Both the position numbers and the translations under genes were made by a program. Below, in pieces: positions 15,001 through 27,000 of a stretch of 64,000 bases of DNA (position 1 is its first letter; each line of letters starts with the position of its first letter). Below the pieces are notes generated by a model. It was not told the origin of the DNA and did not search any database. It worked only from the letters and a program-made list of their open reading frames with translations. This stretch comes from Mactromeris polynyma (taxonomy: Eukaryota; Mollusca; Bivalvia; Venerida; Mactridae): contig JASFXZ010000013.1 of assembly GCA_032209605.1 (NCBI GenBank), forward strand, positions 6,347,401 through 6,411,400, given 5' to 3'.

Positions 15001-18000
15001 TTAGGAAGGTGGATTTGAAGTACTCAAAGCTTGGGTTAGAAGACTTTGACTTCAAACATTACAATAAAACTCACTTTGCTGGCTTGGAGATACATATACC
15101 TAATGTATATTGTAACAGTATGTTACAGGTAAGCACTGTTTGTGTGCGGGATCAAACCTTTTTCTGTCCATTTTGGGAAAAAGACCTTGGATAAATTGGA
15201 AAAATTTGCGTGGTAAAATTGGCCAATTTGGGAAAACCTTAATCTCTTCAACTTCAGTTTTGGGAATTTTCATAGTTAAAGAACAGGGTTTTCAATAAGT
15301 ATTCTAATCTACATTTCTTATATCAACTATCAAAAAGACACACAAAATGTCCACAAACATTTATGACACAAGGGACAATAATGGCACGAGTTATTCAAAG
15401 AGCTTCAAAGATAATCAGAAACACCTGGTTGGCTCCAGTAGACAATTTTTCGTAGGTGCTTTTGATTGGGAATTTTTTTTCTGATTGGGAAAAAAAACAT
15501 GTATTTGTTTTTGGGAATGGGTCAGATAGTCTGACTCTGGGAACTACAGAAAAAGGCCTGGGGATATTATATCAATCAAAATATTGTCACAAACAGGGGC
15601 GTCAATAAGAGCCGGGTGCCAGAAAAATTACCCATTAACTTAAGCATCATCATCTGGCTACCTTTCTTGTATGAACGATCACAATTAAGGGGATTTCCCC
15701 CATGACCCCGTCTACCAGAATTAGTGACACCCCTGTATAAATACAGAATTTATTAAAAAGTTTTTGAATTTTTTTTGGTCATTTTCTGACAATGATTTTG
15801 ATGTATTTATGAACACAAATGTAGTTTTGTATTTGTAATATAATTTAAAAGTAGAAGTTTTATAAATAAAAAATTATTCTTTGCACACCCTTAAAGCAGT
15901 CATCACTGGAAGGCAATTGTGACATCACATTGTCTGTTATTTGACCAGTGATATATCCAAAGTACATGTATGTTATTACGCATCAATTATGATATAAACT
16001 TGTAAAAACTGTCGGGTATTTGGAGATTGATTGATTGTTTGTTTATTTGTTTCAGATGTTTTACTTCATTGAGCCATTACGAGTGAAGTTATTAAATCAT
16101 TTATGTGATAGAGAATTCTGTTTATCATGTGAGCTGGCTTTTCTCTTCAATATGTTGGACAAGCAAAAGGGGCAGACATGCCAGGTAACTATACACATAT
16201 TGTCGCCTTATTTCCAGAAACCCGCGACTCAATTTTTGGCAGTTTTGAGTATTTGATATCGTTGAAACCGTCTTTCCAAGCTTTTTCTATCTGTACTACC
16301 TATATTATTCTGGAATGCACATAACTTAAATAAAATGCAATTCCTTAACCTCATATTATCTTATTCTTTACAGGGTGTAAAACTTAAAAGTTGTTTTTCT
16401 CAAAAAGAAGGAAAAACAAGTTATGGGGTTCTGGAAATAATGCAATGATATACTATGGAAGACCAGTATTGACTTCTTTGCCCGTCATATCATAGTTCTC
16501 AGTCTCAGCTTTATATTACCCTGTCATTCAAACATATAATTATACACTGCCATCCAAAAGTTTCTGCACACTTGAATATTTTGAATTTCGTTACTTTTTC
16601 TTACAGAATTTCAAATAAAACATGTATGACCATGAAGTAAAATTATTTATCTCACTTCTGTGATGGATAGTTTAGAATTAACAATTTGAACATCTGGGCA
16701 GCAGCATCAATCGGCCTGCATCCGAAACCAATATGTGTGTATCTGATTGATCTGACACCGAAAATAAGATAATTGGATTCAATACAAATTTATAAATACT
16801 TCTACAGAAAATTGCTGCTGTGAAAAAAGCATTTTGATTCATTGCATGTGAAACAATTATGAAATAACACCAACTTCTGTTTATTGATCATTTGTAGGCC
16901 AGTAACTTTCTACGAGCATTCAGAACCCTGCCAGAAGCAGCGGCATTAGGTCTCGTGCTTGCTGAGAACGAGGAAGTATCTGGACGGGTCAATCTTGGAC
17001 GGCTTATACAAAGTTGGCAGAGATTTATACATCAACAAATTCATTCTGTAAGTTACCTGTCTGTACTTATCTGTTATAAAAATGAATTGATAAATAAAAC
17101 ATGAGCGGGCTGCAGAAAAATCTTATGTTCTTGATGCATCAGTGATTTTCTTGTCCTCTAGCAGAACAGATAAATATCTGCTCCTATCATCATTTTTAAA
17201 TGAACTTTCTTCTCATGTATGATTCGAAATAAAATTCCAGACCCATAGAATGAATGACGTTGTACTATATGTCAGTTTGGAGGAAAAATTGGGTTACAGA
17301 AGTCATTTTTCCTAGGTACAGATAATTATGTCTTGCTGATTATTGTAAGTATATGATAAACATATAGGACGTATGTGTTCTATGTACATTTCTTATACAA
17401 ACATAGGAAACATCACTTAAACCTGCTATTGAAGAGAAACAAGAGATGCCTGAAGTGGAGAAGGAAGAGACACCTGTGGAAGGGGCAGTTGCAATTGAAA
17501 CAGCACCACCAGCTGATGAAGGTGAAAAACTGACAGAAGTGGAAAAAGTTGAAAAAGATAAAGAAGTTAAAAAGGAAGAGACGAAATCTTCAAAATCGAA
17601 GAAGAAGAAAAAGAAAGGAAAGAAAGAGAAGAAAGAAGAAAAAGAATCAAAGAAAACAACTGCCGTTGCTGAAACAACTCAAAGTACAGTAGATACGCCA
17701 CCGGTTAAAGCAGAAACAGAAGAACCAGAGACTCCAACAGAATCTCCGAGAGAAGAGAAAGACGCAGCCAAGTAATGTGATACATTCCATTTTATTCTTG
17801 TCTTGCATTTTTCATTTATATTTGTAGATATATCGTCACATTATTTCCAGAACCCCATAACTTGTTTTTCGTCATTTTGAGAATAACAAATTTAAAGTGT
17901 TGCCCTCTTGAGATAGTTGTTACATACTGGGTTATGGAATTGCATTTTCTTTAAGTTATGTGCATTCCAGAACAATATAGGTAGTACAGATAGAAAGAGC

Positions 18001-21000
18001 TTGGAAAAATGGTTTCAACGATACCAAATACTCTAAACCACCAAAAATTGAGTTACGGGGTTCTGGAAATAAGGCGACAATTTGACAAAAGTCATGATGT
18101 AAATATACTTAATGTTGCTGTAAAGCCTTGATATGACGCAATATGTTTGTTTCCAATTTCTAGACCTACTGTGATGCTTGGTTTCCAACCCTGTGCTTTT
18201 TATGCCCCGCCATTCATAGAATGGTGAAGGGACATGAAGTGTTACCCCTGTCCCTCTGTCCTTGCAAAAAATTGGTTTCTGATAAATTGCTCCTGAAAGG
18301 ATGAGTGGATTCTATGCATATTGGGCACATATGTATGGGATAATAAAATAGAGGTCAAGTTCTTTATCGATCCATCAGATAAGCCTAGATTAATTTTGTT
18401 CTTTATTTTTACAGAAGTCACCCTAAAAAATCCTTTATTTTGCTAAATTGCAACAGTAATAAACCCTTTATTTTCACTAAGGTCAGCTAGGAGGCCTCAG
18501 GAAAGGTATAGTTAGTTATATTTCATGTATATATTATGGAAGTTTGTTATTCATTTTGCTGCAAAAAATGTTAATTGAAACTTGTATATTTGGAATCAGT
18601 TATGAAACAACGTGGTACAATTTACATTAATCTCTCTTGAACACTCCTTCTTGGGTTGTTAATCAGTCCTCACGCCTAAAGCAGGGATTATAAAGATGCA
18701 ACCTAGCCTACGGTGGGACTCAATCTCTTAGAAGTTTGTGTTTTGTTTTACAGGAAAGAAGGATCGGTCGTGAATGACATATTTGGATTAGATACGGTGA
18801 CGACATTGAAATGTCGATGTGGACAGGAAAATATCCGTCAGTCCACCACAACGCTAGTAAATCTCAGCTACCCAGATTGTTCTGGACAAGGTCAGTGTTT
18901 AGTTTAAACATAAATTTACATTGAAAGTAGTTCTTTCGTATTTTGAGATGTATGTTAAGTTCCCCTTTCCCCATGTGCAATTCCTTGACTTGATATAATA
19001 GTCATGTTCTTTTCTCCTGCTTTCAGCCCGTGGCCATTGGCTTTCTTGGCTTGTCCTGTGGTGTATACCATGCATTCCATCTCTTTCCCCTTGCTGTCCC
19101 CTAATGTTCTCTCTTGTTGTCCCCTAATGTTGTCTCTTGTTGTCCCCTAATGTTCTCCCCTAATGTTCTCCCTTGTTGTCCCCTAATGTTGTCCCCTAAT
19201 GTTCTCCCTTGTTGTCCCCTAATGTTCTCCCTTGTTGTCCCCTAATGTTCTCCCTTCTTGTCCCCTAATGTTCTCCCTTCTTGTCCCCTAATGTTCTCCC
19301 TTCTTGTCCCCTAATGTTCTCCCTTGTTGTCCTCTAATGTTCTCCCTTCTTGTCCCCTAATGTTCTCCCTTCTTGTCCCCTAATGTTCTCCCTTCTTGTC
19401 CCCTAATGTTCTCCCTTGTTGTCCCCTAATGTTCTCCCTTCTTGTCCCCTAATGTTCTCCCTTGTTGTCCCCTAATGTTCTCCCTTCTTGTCCCCTAATG
19501 TTCTCCCTTCTTGTCCCCTAATGTTCTCCCTTCTTGTCCCCTAATGTTCTCCCTTCTTGTCCCCTAATGTTCTCCCTTCTTGTCCCTTCTTGTCCCCTAA
19601 TGTTCTCCCTTTTTGTCACCTAATGTTCTCCCTTCTTGTCCCTTGTTGTCCCCTAATGTTCTCCCTTCTTGTCCCTTCTTGTCCCCTAATGTTATCCCTT
19701 CTTGTCCCCTAATGTTCTCCTTGGTTGTTTTTGACTGTCAGCCAGACCATTACAGTTCCACAAATTGTTCACTATGACACAAGCACAAGTTGTTTAGTGG
19801 TAGTGGCTAGTGATGCATAATCGGATAAATTTCATGATGTCAGTTTAATTCATTTATATAAATGTATTTTTCCCTTTTTTAACTAAATTTAACATCAATG
19901 GGGTTTTACATTACTCTTATATCATAAGAACGTTTTTTCATTCAATAAATATTTGACTAGTATTAACTAGATGTTTGTACATGTATTGACTAGATTTAAG
20001 ATTTGAATGTAGAAATAACACTTCAGTCACAATTTCCGATTATAATCGATTATTGTAGTTCATAATCAATTGCCGCCGACGTAGGATGTCTAACGACAAA
20101 TTTTTCAATTATTTTCGATTATCGCTCCATCACTAGACGTGGCACTGATGAGGGAGGTAGAGTGAAGGGTGTCGGCCACTCAACCTGGAGGGTAAGGGTT
20201 CAAACCCTGCACAGTTCACAACCAATCGTCCTCATAAGTCACCAGTACTAGGTTATCACTGTTTTCTCTGTCATAGCATTATATCGTGTGGGTATTAATG
20301 ACTTCATTAAAAGCTCTAGTTTATTGTTACAATGCTGTTACATAATGTTATTACTTACAGGGTTAAACAAAGGGCCGGTTCCTGTAAGCTTTGTACAAGT
20401 TTTGGAACACAGTCTAACTTTGGAACAGAATACACAGGCTTGGTGTAGTCATTGTGCTAAATATCAACAACATGTAAGTAGATACACATCCTAAATGTAT
20501 TGCCCAGGGTTATAATACTGTGCTTGGAGACCAGTCGAGAAGTTCAAGCATCAGGCCCGAGGTTCACAAAACAACGGAAGTTTGTACTCAAAATTAAATT
20601 CAGCTTTTATTTTTTAATTACTGACAAGAAAATAGATTACTACATGGAAGATATGGATTATCTTAACAGCCTTTAGTTATGTATCAACTAACACCATTAA
20701 CAATTACTTTTGTATCATACTAGGTGCATTATTTAAGAAAGGCCAATATTGTGGTTAATACTCAAATACTGGAAAATACGTTTTACTCTGTATTTAAAAG
20801 ATGGAAGATGTGAGTTTCAAATATTTTCTAGAGAATTATTGAAAAGATCAATAATGTATATATATGTGCTGAAATAATCAACATAAATTAATGTTATAGA
20901 TTCTTTAGAAGAAAATTTCAACAATTCTTTCGAAATTTGAAGGAATAACTTAGGTTATTTTGTGAACCTGGGACCAGATTGGTTGGTTATGAGCTCAATC

Positions 21001-24000
21001 TTAAAATAGACCAATGGCAAGGCTCCATTCTAAGACTGGTCTCACAACTTAGTGCTTTAACCTCATAGCCAATTCTTGTACTGTTTCTTGATTGTTATGG
21101 CTATATGTACATAAGTTATTTAAGTTTTTTTATTACAAAACTCCACAATATTCACAATGCTTAACCTGTTGTGATGTTGTTGTTGTTGTGTTGTTGTTGT
21201 TGTGATGTTTTTGTTGTTGTGATGTTGTTGTTGTGTTGTTGTTGTGATGTTGTTGTTATGTTGTTGTTATGTTTGTGCAGATTGTGCAGATTGTTTATTT
21301 CATGCTTTGTTGTTTGTCTCATTTTCAGCAACAAAGTAAGGAGGTGCTTACATTGCCAGATGTTCTTGCTCTGAATTGTCAGTTAGAAAATCCCAGAGAT
21401 CTAGAGTTCTGGAAGATTCAGCTCATGGTAAGTTACTATATCACCCTAACTTTATAAGCTATGGTAAAAGTCCAAAAACTTATGAGACAATCCTTGTATT
21501 TGCCCTGTTTGGTCAGTGGCTAGTGAACAGGATGTCACAGGTTTGATCCCCGTCTGAAACTTACCGAAGTCAGTAAAATGGTAATAGCAGCAAAATCCCT
21601 TGCCTAAACTAAAAAAGGGGTTGTTCATGGACTGGTCCTGTGTCAAGTTTATGTATTGGGTGTTTTGTCATGTCACATGTCTACAGCGAGGTGTCATAGT
21701 ATGGTGTCATGTCAAGTGTCTACAGCATGGTGTCACAGTGTGGTGTCATGTCAAGTGTCTACAGTGTGGTGTCATAGTATGGTGTCATGTCAAGTGTCTA
21801 CAGTGTGGTGTCATAGTATGGTGTCATGTCAAGTGTCTACAGCATGGTGTCACAGTGTGGTGTCATGTCAAGTGTCTACAGTGTGGTGTCATAGTATGGT
21901 GTCATGTCAAGTGACTACAGCATGGTGTCACAGTATGGTGTCACTTCAAGTGACTACAGCTTGGTGTCACAGTGTGGTGTCATGTCAAGTGTCTACAGCA
22001 TGGTTACAGTATGGTGTCATGTCAAGTGTCTAAAGCATGGTGTCACAGTGTGGAGTCATGTCAAGTGTCTAAAGCATGGTGTCACAGTGTGGTGTCATGT
22101 CAAGTGTCTAAAGCATGGTGTCACAGTGTGGTGTCATGTCAAGTGTCTACAGCATGGTGTCACAGTGTGGTGTCATGTTAAGTGTCTACAGCGTGGTGTC
22201 ACAGTGTGGTGTCATGTTAAGTGTCTACAGCGTGGTGTCACAGTGTGGCTGCACATTGTCTGCTACAAGTAGAAACCCTCTTCGAATGTCTGAAACAAGG
22301 TAGTAGGATGTAAAATCCAACACACTGACTGATATGTTTGTTCTAATCCAGGATTATTAATTCTTGCTAGAAGTTATTGAAAAACAACTTTCTGCAATAA
22401 TTATTTACAGATTCTATTAAACCAAAACAAAAGTGAAATAAATGACTTAGTATGAACAAATTATAGTTTACTTGTTATTATTGACAGTTACTGAAACAGA
22501 AGGAAGAGGGAGACAATGTATCATCTACATCATCATCACCTATACCCCTAACATCCACAACTGTCATGTGTAGATATGGTCGCAAGTGTACCAAGAAAGG
22601 ATGTAGATTCAGACATGAACAAGACTCCAGGTATCAATAGAGCCATCGCTGTATTCTATATAGAGCCATTGCTGTATTTGATATAGAGCAATTGCTGTAT
22701 TCGATATAGAGCAATTGCTATATTCTATATAGAGCCATTGCTGTATTCGATATAGAGCAATTGCTATATTCTATATAGAGCCATTGCTCTATTCGATATA
22801 GAGCCATTGCTATATTCTATATATCTGATCATTTTTCACTATATTGTTACCCAGAAAATACAGTTATATGTTTCGATGACATAAAATACATTTATCTAGT
22901 TGATTGTATTCCTAGATTGTATTATTCAGTTGGTTTCAATGTGATATTATCTATTAATTGGTTACAATATTATATTATTTATTTTTGTTTCTTGTGTTCA
23001 TTTTCATTGGGTTTTATGCCATTGTTCATTAAATTTTCGGTCATATACGGCAGTAAATTGACCTAACCAGTCATATACGGCAGTAAGTTGACCTAACCAG
23101 TCATATACGGCAGTAAGTTGACCTAACCAGTCATATACGGCAGTAAGTTGACCTAACCAGTCATATACGGCAGTAAGTTGACCTAACCAGTCATATACGG
23201 CAGTAAGTTGACCTAACCAGTCATATACGGCAGTAAGTTGACCTAACCCGTCATATACGGCAGTAAGTTGACCTAACCAGTTTTCCTGGACTTGATTATC
23301 AACCAATACGCTGTACTAACTTGTTCTTCCACAAACATCTGCCAACTGTTCCAACTGTGGAAGACCTGATCTTAGCCAATATTACTGATGAACGTAACCA
23401 GGAATCAATCCTGGATCTGCGTGGTGGATAGTCTAGTGCGCTACCAACTGAGAAAGCAGAGTCAGCTATAATATTTGTTAAGTTGGTTACAAAACAATGT
23501 GATATTACTAATTCAGTTGGTTACGGTAAAATATCATTAATTCAGTTGGTTACAAGATGATATTATGAAGATACATACGGATGATGAGAATGACCCAGTA
23601 TGGATTCCATTTGGCCTAAAAGTTCAATTGGAGGAAAATGGTTCTTTGAAGATTGAAGAATTTTCAGATGAAGATTCCATACCAGAGAATCCAGGTAAGA
23701 GTTTATCATGTCTATCATTGTATCAAAGAATCCTAATAGGAAATTTTTATAACATCTTTAGGTAAATTATATATCCTGGTAGGAATATATCATGTTTATC
23801 ATTATGCCTTAGTACCCAGGTAGGAATATATCACGTTTATCATTATGCCTTAGTACCCAGGTAGGAATATATCATGTTTATCATTATGCCTTAGTACCCA
23901 GGTATGAATATATCATGTTTATCATTATGCCTTAGTATCCAGATAGGAATATATCATGTTTATCATTATACCTTAGTACCCAGGTATGAATATATCTTGT

Positions 24001-27000
24001 TTATCATTATGCCTTAGTACCCAGGTAGGAATATATCATGTTTATCATTATGCCTTAGTACCTAGGTAGGAATATATCATGTTTATCATTATGCCTTAGG
24101 ACCCAGGTAGGAATTTATCACGTTTATCATTATGCCTTAGTACCTAGGTAGGAATATATCATCTTTATCATTATGCCTTAGTACCTAGGTAGGAATATAT
24201 CACGTTTATCATTATGCCTTAGTACCCAGGTATGAATATATCATGTTTATCATTATGCCTTAGTATCCAGATAGGAATATATCATGTTTATCATTATACC
24301 TTAGTACCCAGGTATGAATATATCTTGTTTATCATTATGCCTTAGTATCCAGATAGGAATATATCATGTTTATCATTATACCTTAGTACCCAGGAATGAA
24401 TATATCTTGTTTATCATTATACCTTAGTATCCAGATAGGAATATATCATGTTTATCATTATACCTTAGTACCCAGGTATGAATATATCTTGTTTATCATT
24501 ATACCTTAGTACCCAGGTATGAATATATCTTGTTTATCATTATACCTTAGTACCCAGGTAGGAATATATCATGTTTATCATTATACCTTAGTACCCAGGA
24601 ATGAATATATCTTGTTTATCATTATACCTTAGTACCCAGATAGGAATATATCATGTTTATCATTATACCTTAGTACCCAGGTAGGAATTTATCACGTCTA
24701 TCTTTATACATTCATACTCTACGTAGCTAACTGGTCAGGCTAGGTGATTAATTAACTGAGAGAAAAATTTGATAATTTATTTCTGCCATTCTCTGGTACT
24801 GGATTAATTATTGATACATTTTCAGATCCTAACACAAAGTATTACGAGCTACACGGCACTGTGTCACATATTAAGGACAGTAAAGGCGGAGGACATCTTG
24901 TCAGCCATTTGAAAGTGGGGGAAACTTATCATCAACGGAAAGAAGGCGTCACTACAACACAGTTCTACTTGTTTAATGACTTCTCCATTTCTGATGTAGA
25001 AAAGGTTTGTACTTTTTATCTCTTTCACTTACGAGAAAGTAAAGTTCAATGTCCAGATCATCCGTTCGTTTGGTATAAATCTACCCAGCAAAGTTAAGGT
25101 GTTTAGGGAATTATAAAATATGTCTGAGACATATTGTTTTTGCTCTGGTTGTCTGTCTGTCCGTCTGTCTGTCACAAATCGTGTTGGCTCCAAAACATCT
25201 GAACCGCTTGAAGGATTTTGAAATAACTTGCCACAAATGTTCACCATATTGAGTAGATGTGCAGAACCCACGTTTCTAGTGGCTCAGTTGAGGGCAATGG
25301 ACACTCTTAGAGGTCAAAGGTCAAATGACTATATTTCGTGTCTGCCCCACATCTCTTAAATACCTTAAAGGATTTTGAAATATCTTGGCACAAATGTTTA
25401 TGATATTGAGATGATGTGCAGATCGCATGTTTCAACCAGCTTGTAACAAGGTCAAGGTTACACTTACAGGTCAGAGGTCGTATGTCTACATTTCTTGTTT
25501 GCTCCATATTTTATTTGAATATCCTTGTATCACTATTACAAATACCAACAAACTGCCATGTGGGATACATAAGTTTTTGTTTCAAAAACAACCATTTAGT
25601 TGTCATTGGTAAGAATATTTTCATGGAATCCAAAAGCAACCAATGAAATGATAGCATTTGCGTAGCCCCGCATATGTTTCTCTGTTCTCCGACTTTTACG
25701 CGCGACGTTGTAACAGAGTCACGTGCAAGCCTATAGTAAAAAGGTGGGATTTTGCCACATGATTTTAACGGCACTCTTCTGGCGTCTTTCATTATCGACC
25801 GAACAAACTTTTGAGAGTAAGGAAATCACAATCACTTCGACAAGAAGACAGGGGTCAGATGTTTATGACTACAAAACTTGTCGCTAAGATATCTGTCAAT
25901 CAAACGTAATTCCGCCCACGTTGCACAAGTAAACTATCTACCTTACAAACTGGATGTTGACATTCGCGCTCTCGCCAATTTCGCCCGTCAAAGTAGCAAT
26001 ACAAGATGGATTTTAAAGTTGAAACAACTCTTGATCGAATTCGTGATAGATATCACTTTCAGTATTGGCTCAAGGAGGAGCAAAAAATAGCAATATCGAC
26101 GGTGATCTAGGTAGAGTAATAACTAAGTGCGCACCGCCTCCATAGCAACTCTCCCATCTTCTTATTTAACATGTGCTTGATTTGCTATTTTTTTTTACAA
26201 AACAAGTCGTATCCCTGAAAATCTTGTGTTGAAAACAAATAAATCAACGAAAAGCTACAATTTTCTGTTGTACAGTTTTTGTTGCATGCAAAGCATTTAC
26301 ATGTTCATGAAAATAAGAGTAAATGCAGTGGAGAGACCGACAGTATCCACTTTCTATTTGCTTTCATGAATGGTTTAGCAGGACGTTGTACAGCAACAGT
26401 ATAGAGAATTTACAAATCTCGAACAAAATTTCAACATATAATAATTGTAGTAACAGAATGGATGTATGGTGTGTATCCAATGATGTGTAAGACTGAAACT
26501 GTTATATATATCTAATTTACAGGAAGAAGCAGTAAGATTTAATCTGGAATGGAGAGTTCCTTGCACCTTGTACTTCATACGACGTAACATCAAACAGTAC
26601 TATGATCTCAATGGTAAGTATTGTCGGTTATCTGACACTGCATCAGCATCTTTTGTTGTTACATTTATTTGTGTTAGTGCTGTGTGGCGAATGTAAAAAT
26701 TTTGCCCGTACTTCGTCCAAAATAGAAGGTAGGTAACCTTATCTCACTTTATAAGTTAAATTACACGGAAATGACGTAAGGTCTCTGTGGTGTAATGGTT
26801 AGCATAACTGGGTTCGAATCCCGGTGGCGCCATTGACTGATTTTTCGTGTTCCTCAAAACATGATTTTACTTAAGATGACTTGAAGAATGTACGTATATC
26901 ATCATTCCCAAAACATTGTGTTTGGGAGAGTAGTGAGCAAAATATCATCTGTGCGTATGATTTATCTTGAGAGGTTGCTGTGCACAAGACCAACTATCAT

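Noticed and set aside
16545..16600. Tc1/mariner end (CACTGCCATCCAAAAGTTTC)
   Set aside because: Only one end was seen; no matching inverted end nearby, so no element could be bounded.
21600..22303. Open frames of 104-125 codons rich in Cys, Val and Ser
   Set aside because: Product of the 39-bp tandem unit, a multiple of three, inside a PAN2 intron.
23004..23306. 100-codon minus-strand frame with [10 protein letters not shown] repeats
   Set aside because: Product of the eight 30-bp units; no gene context.
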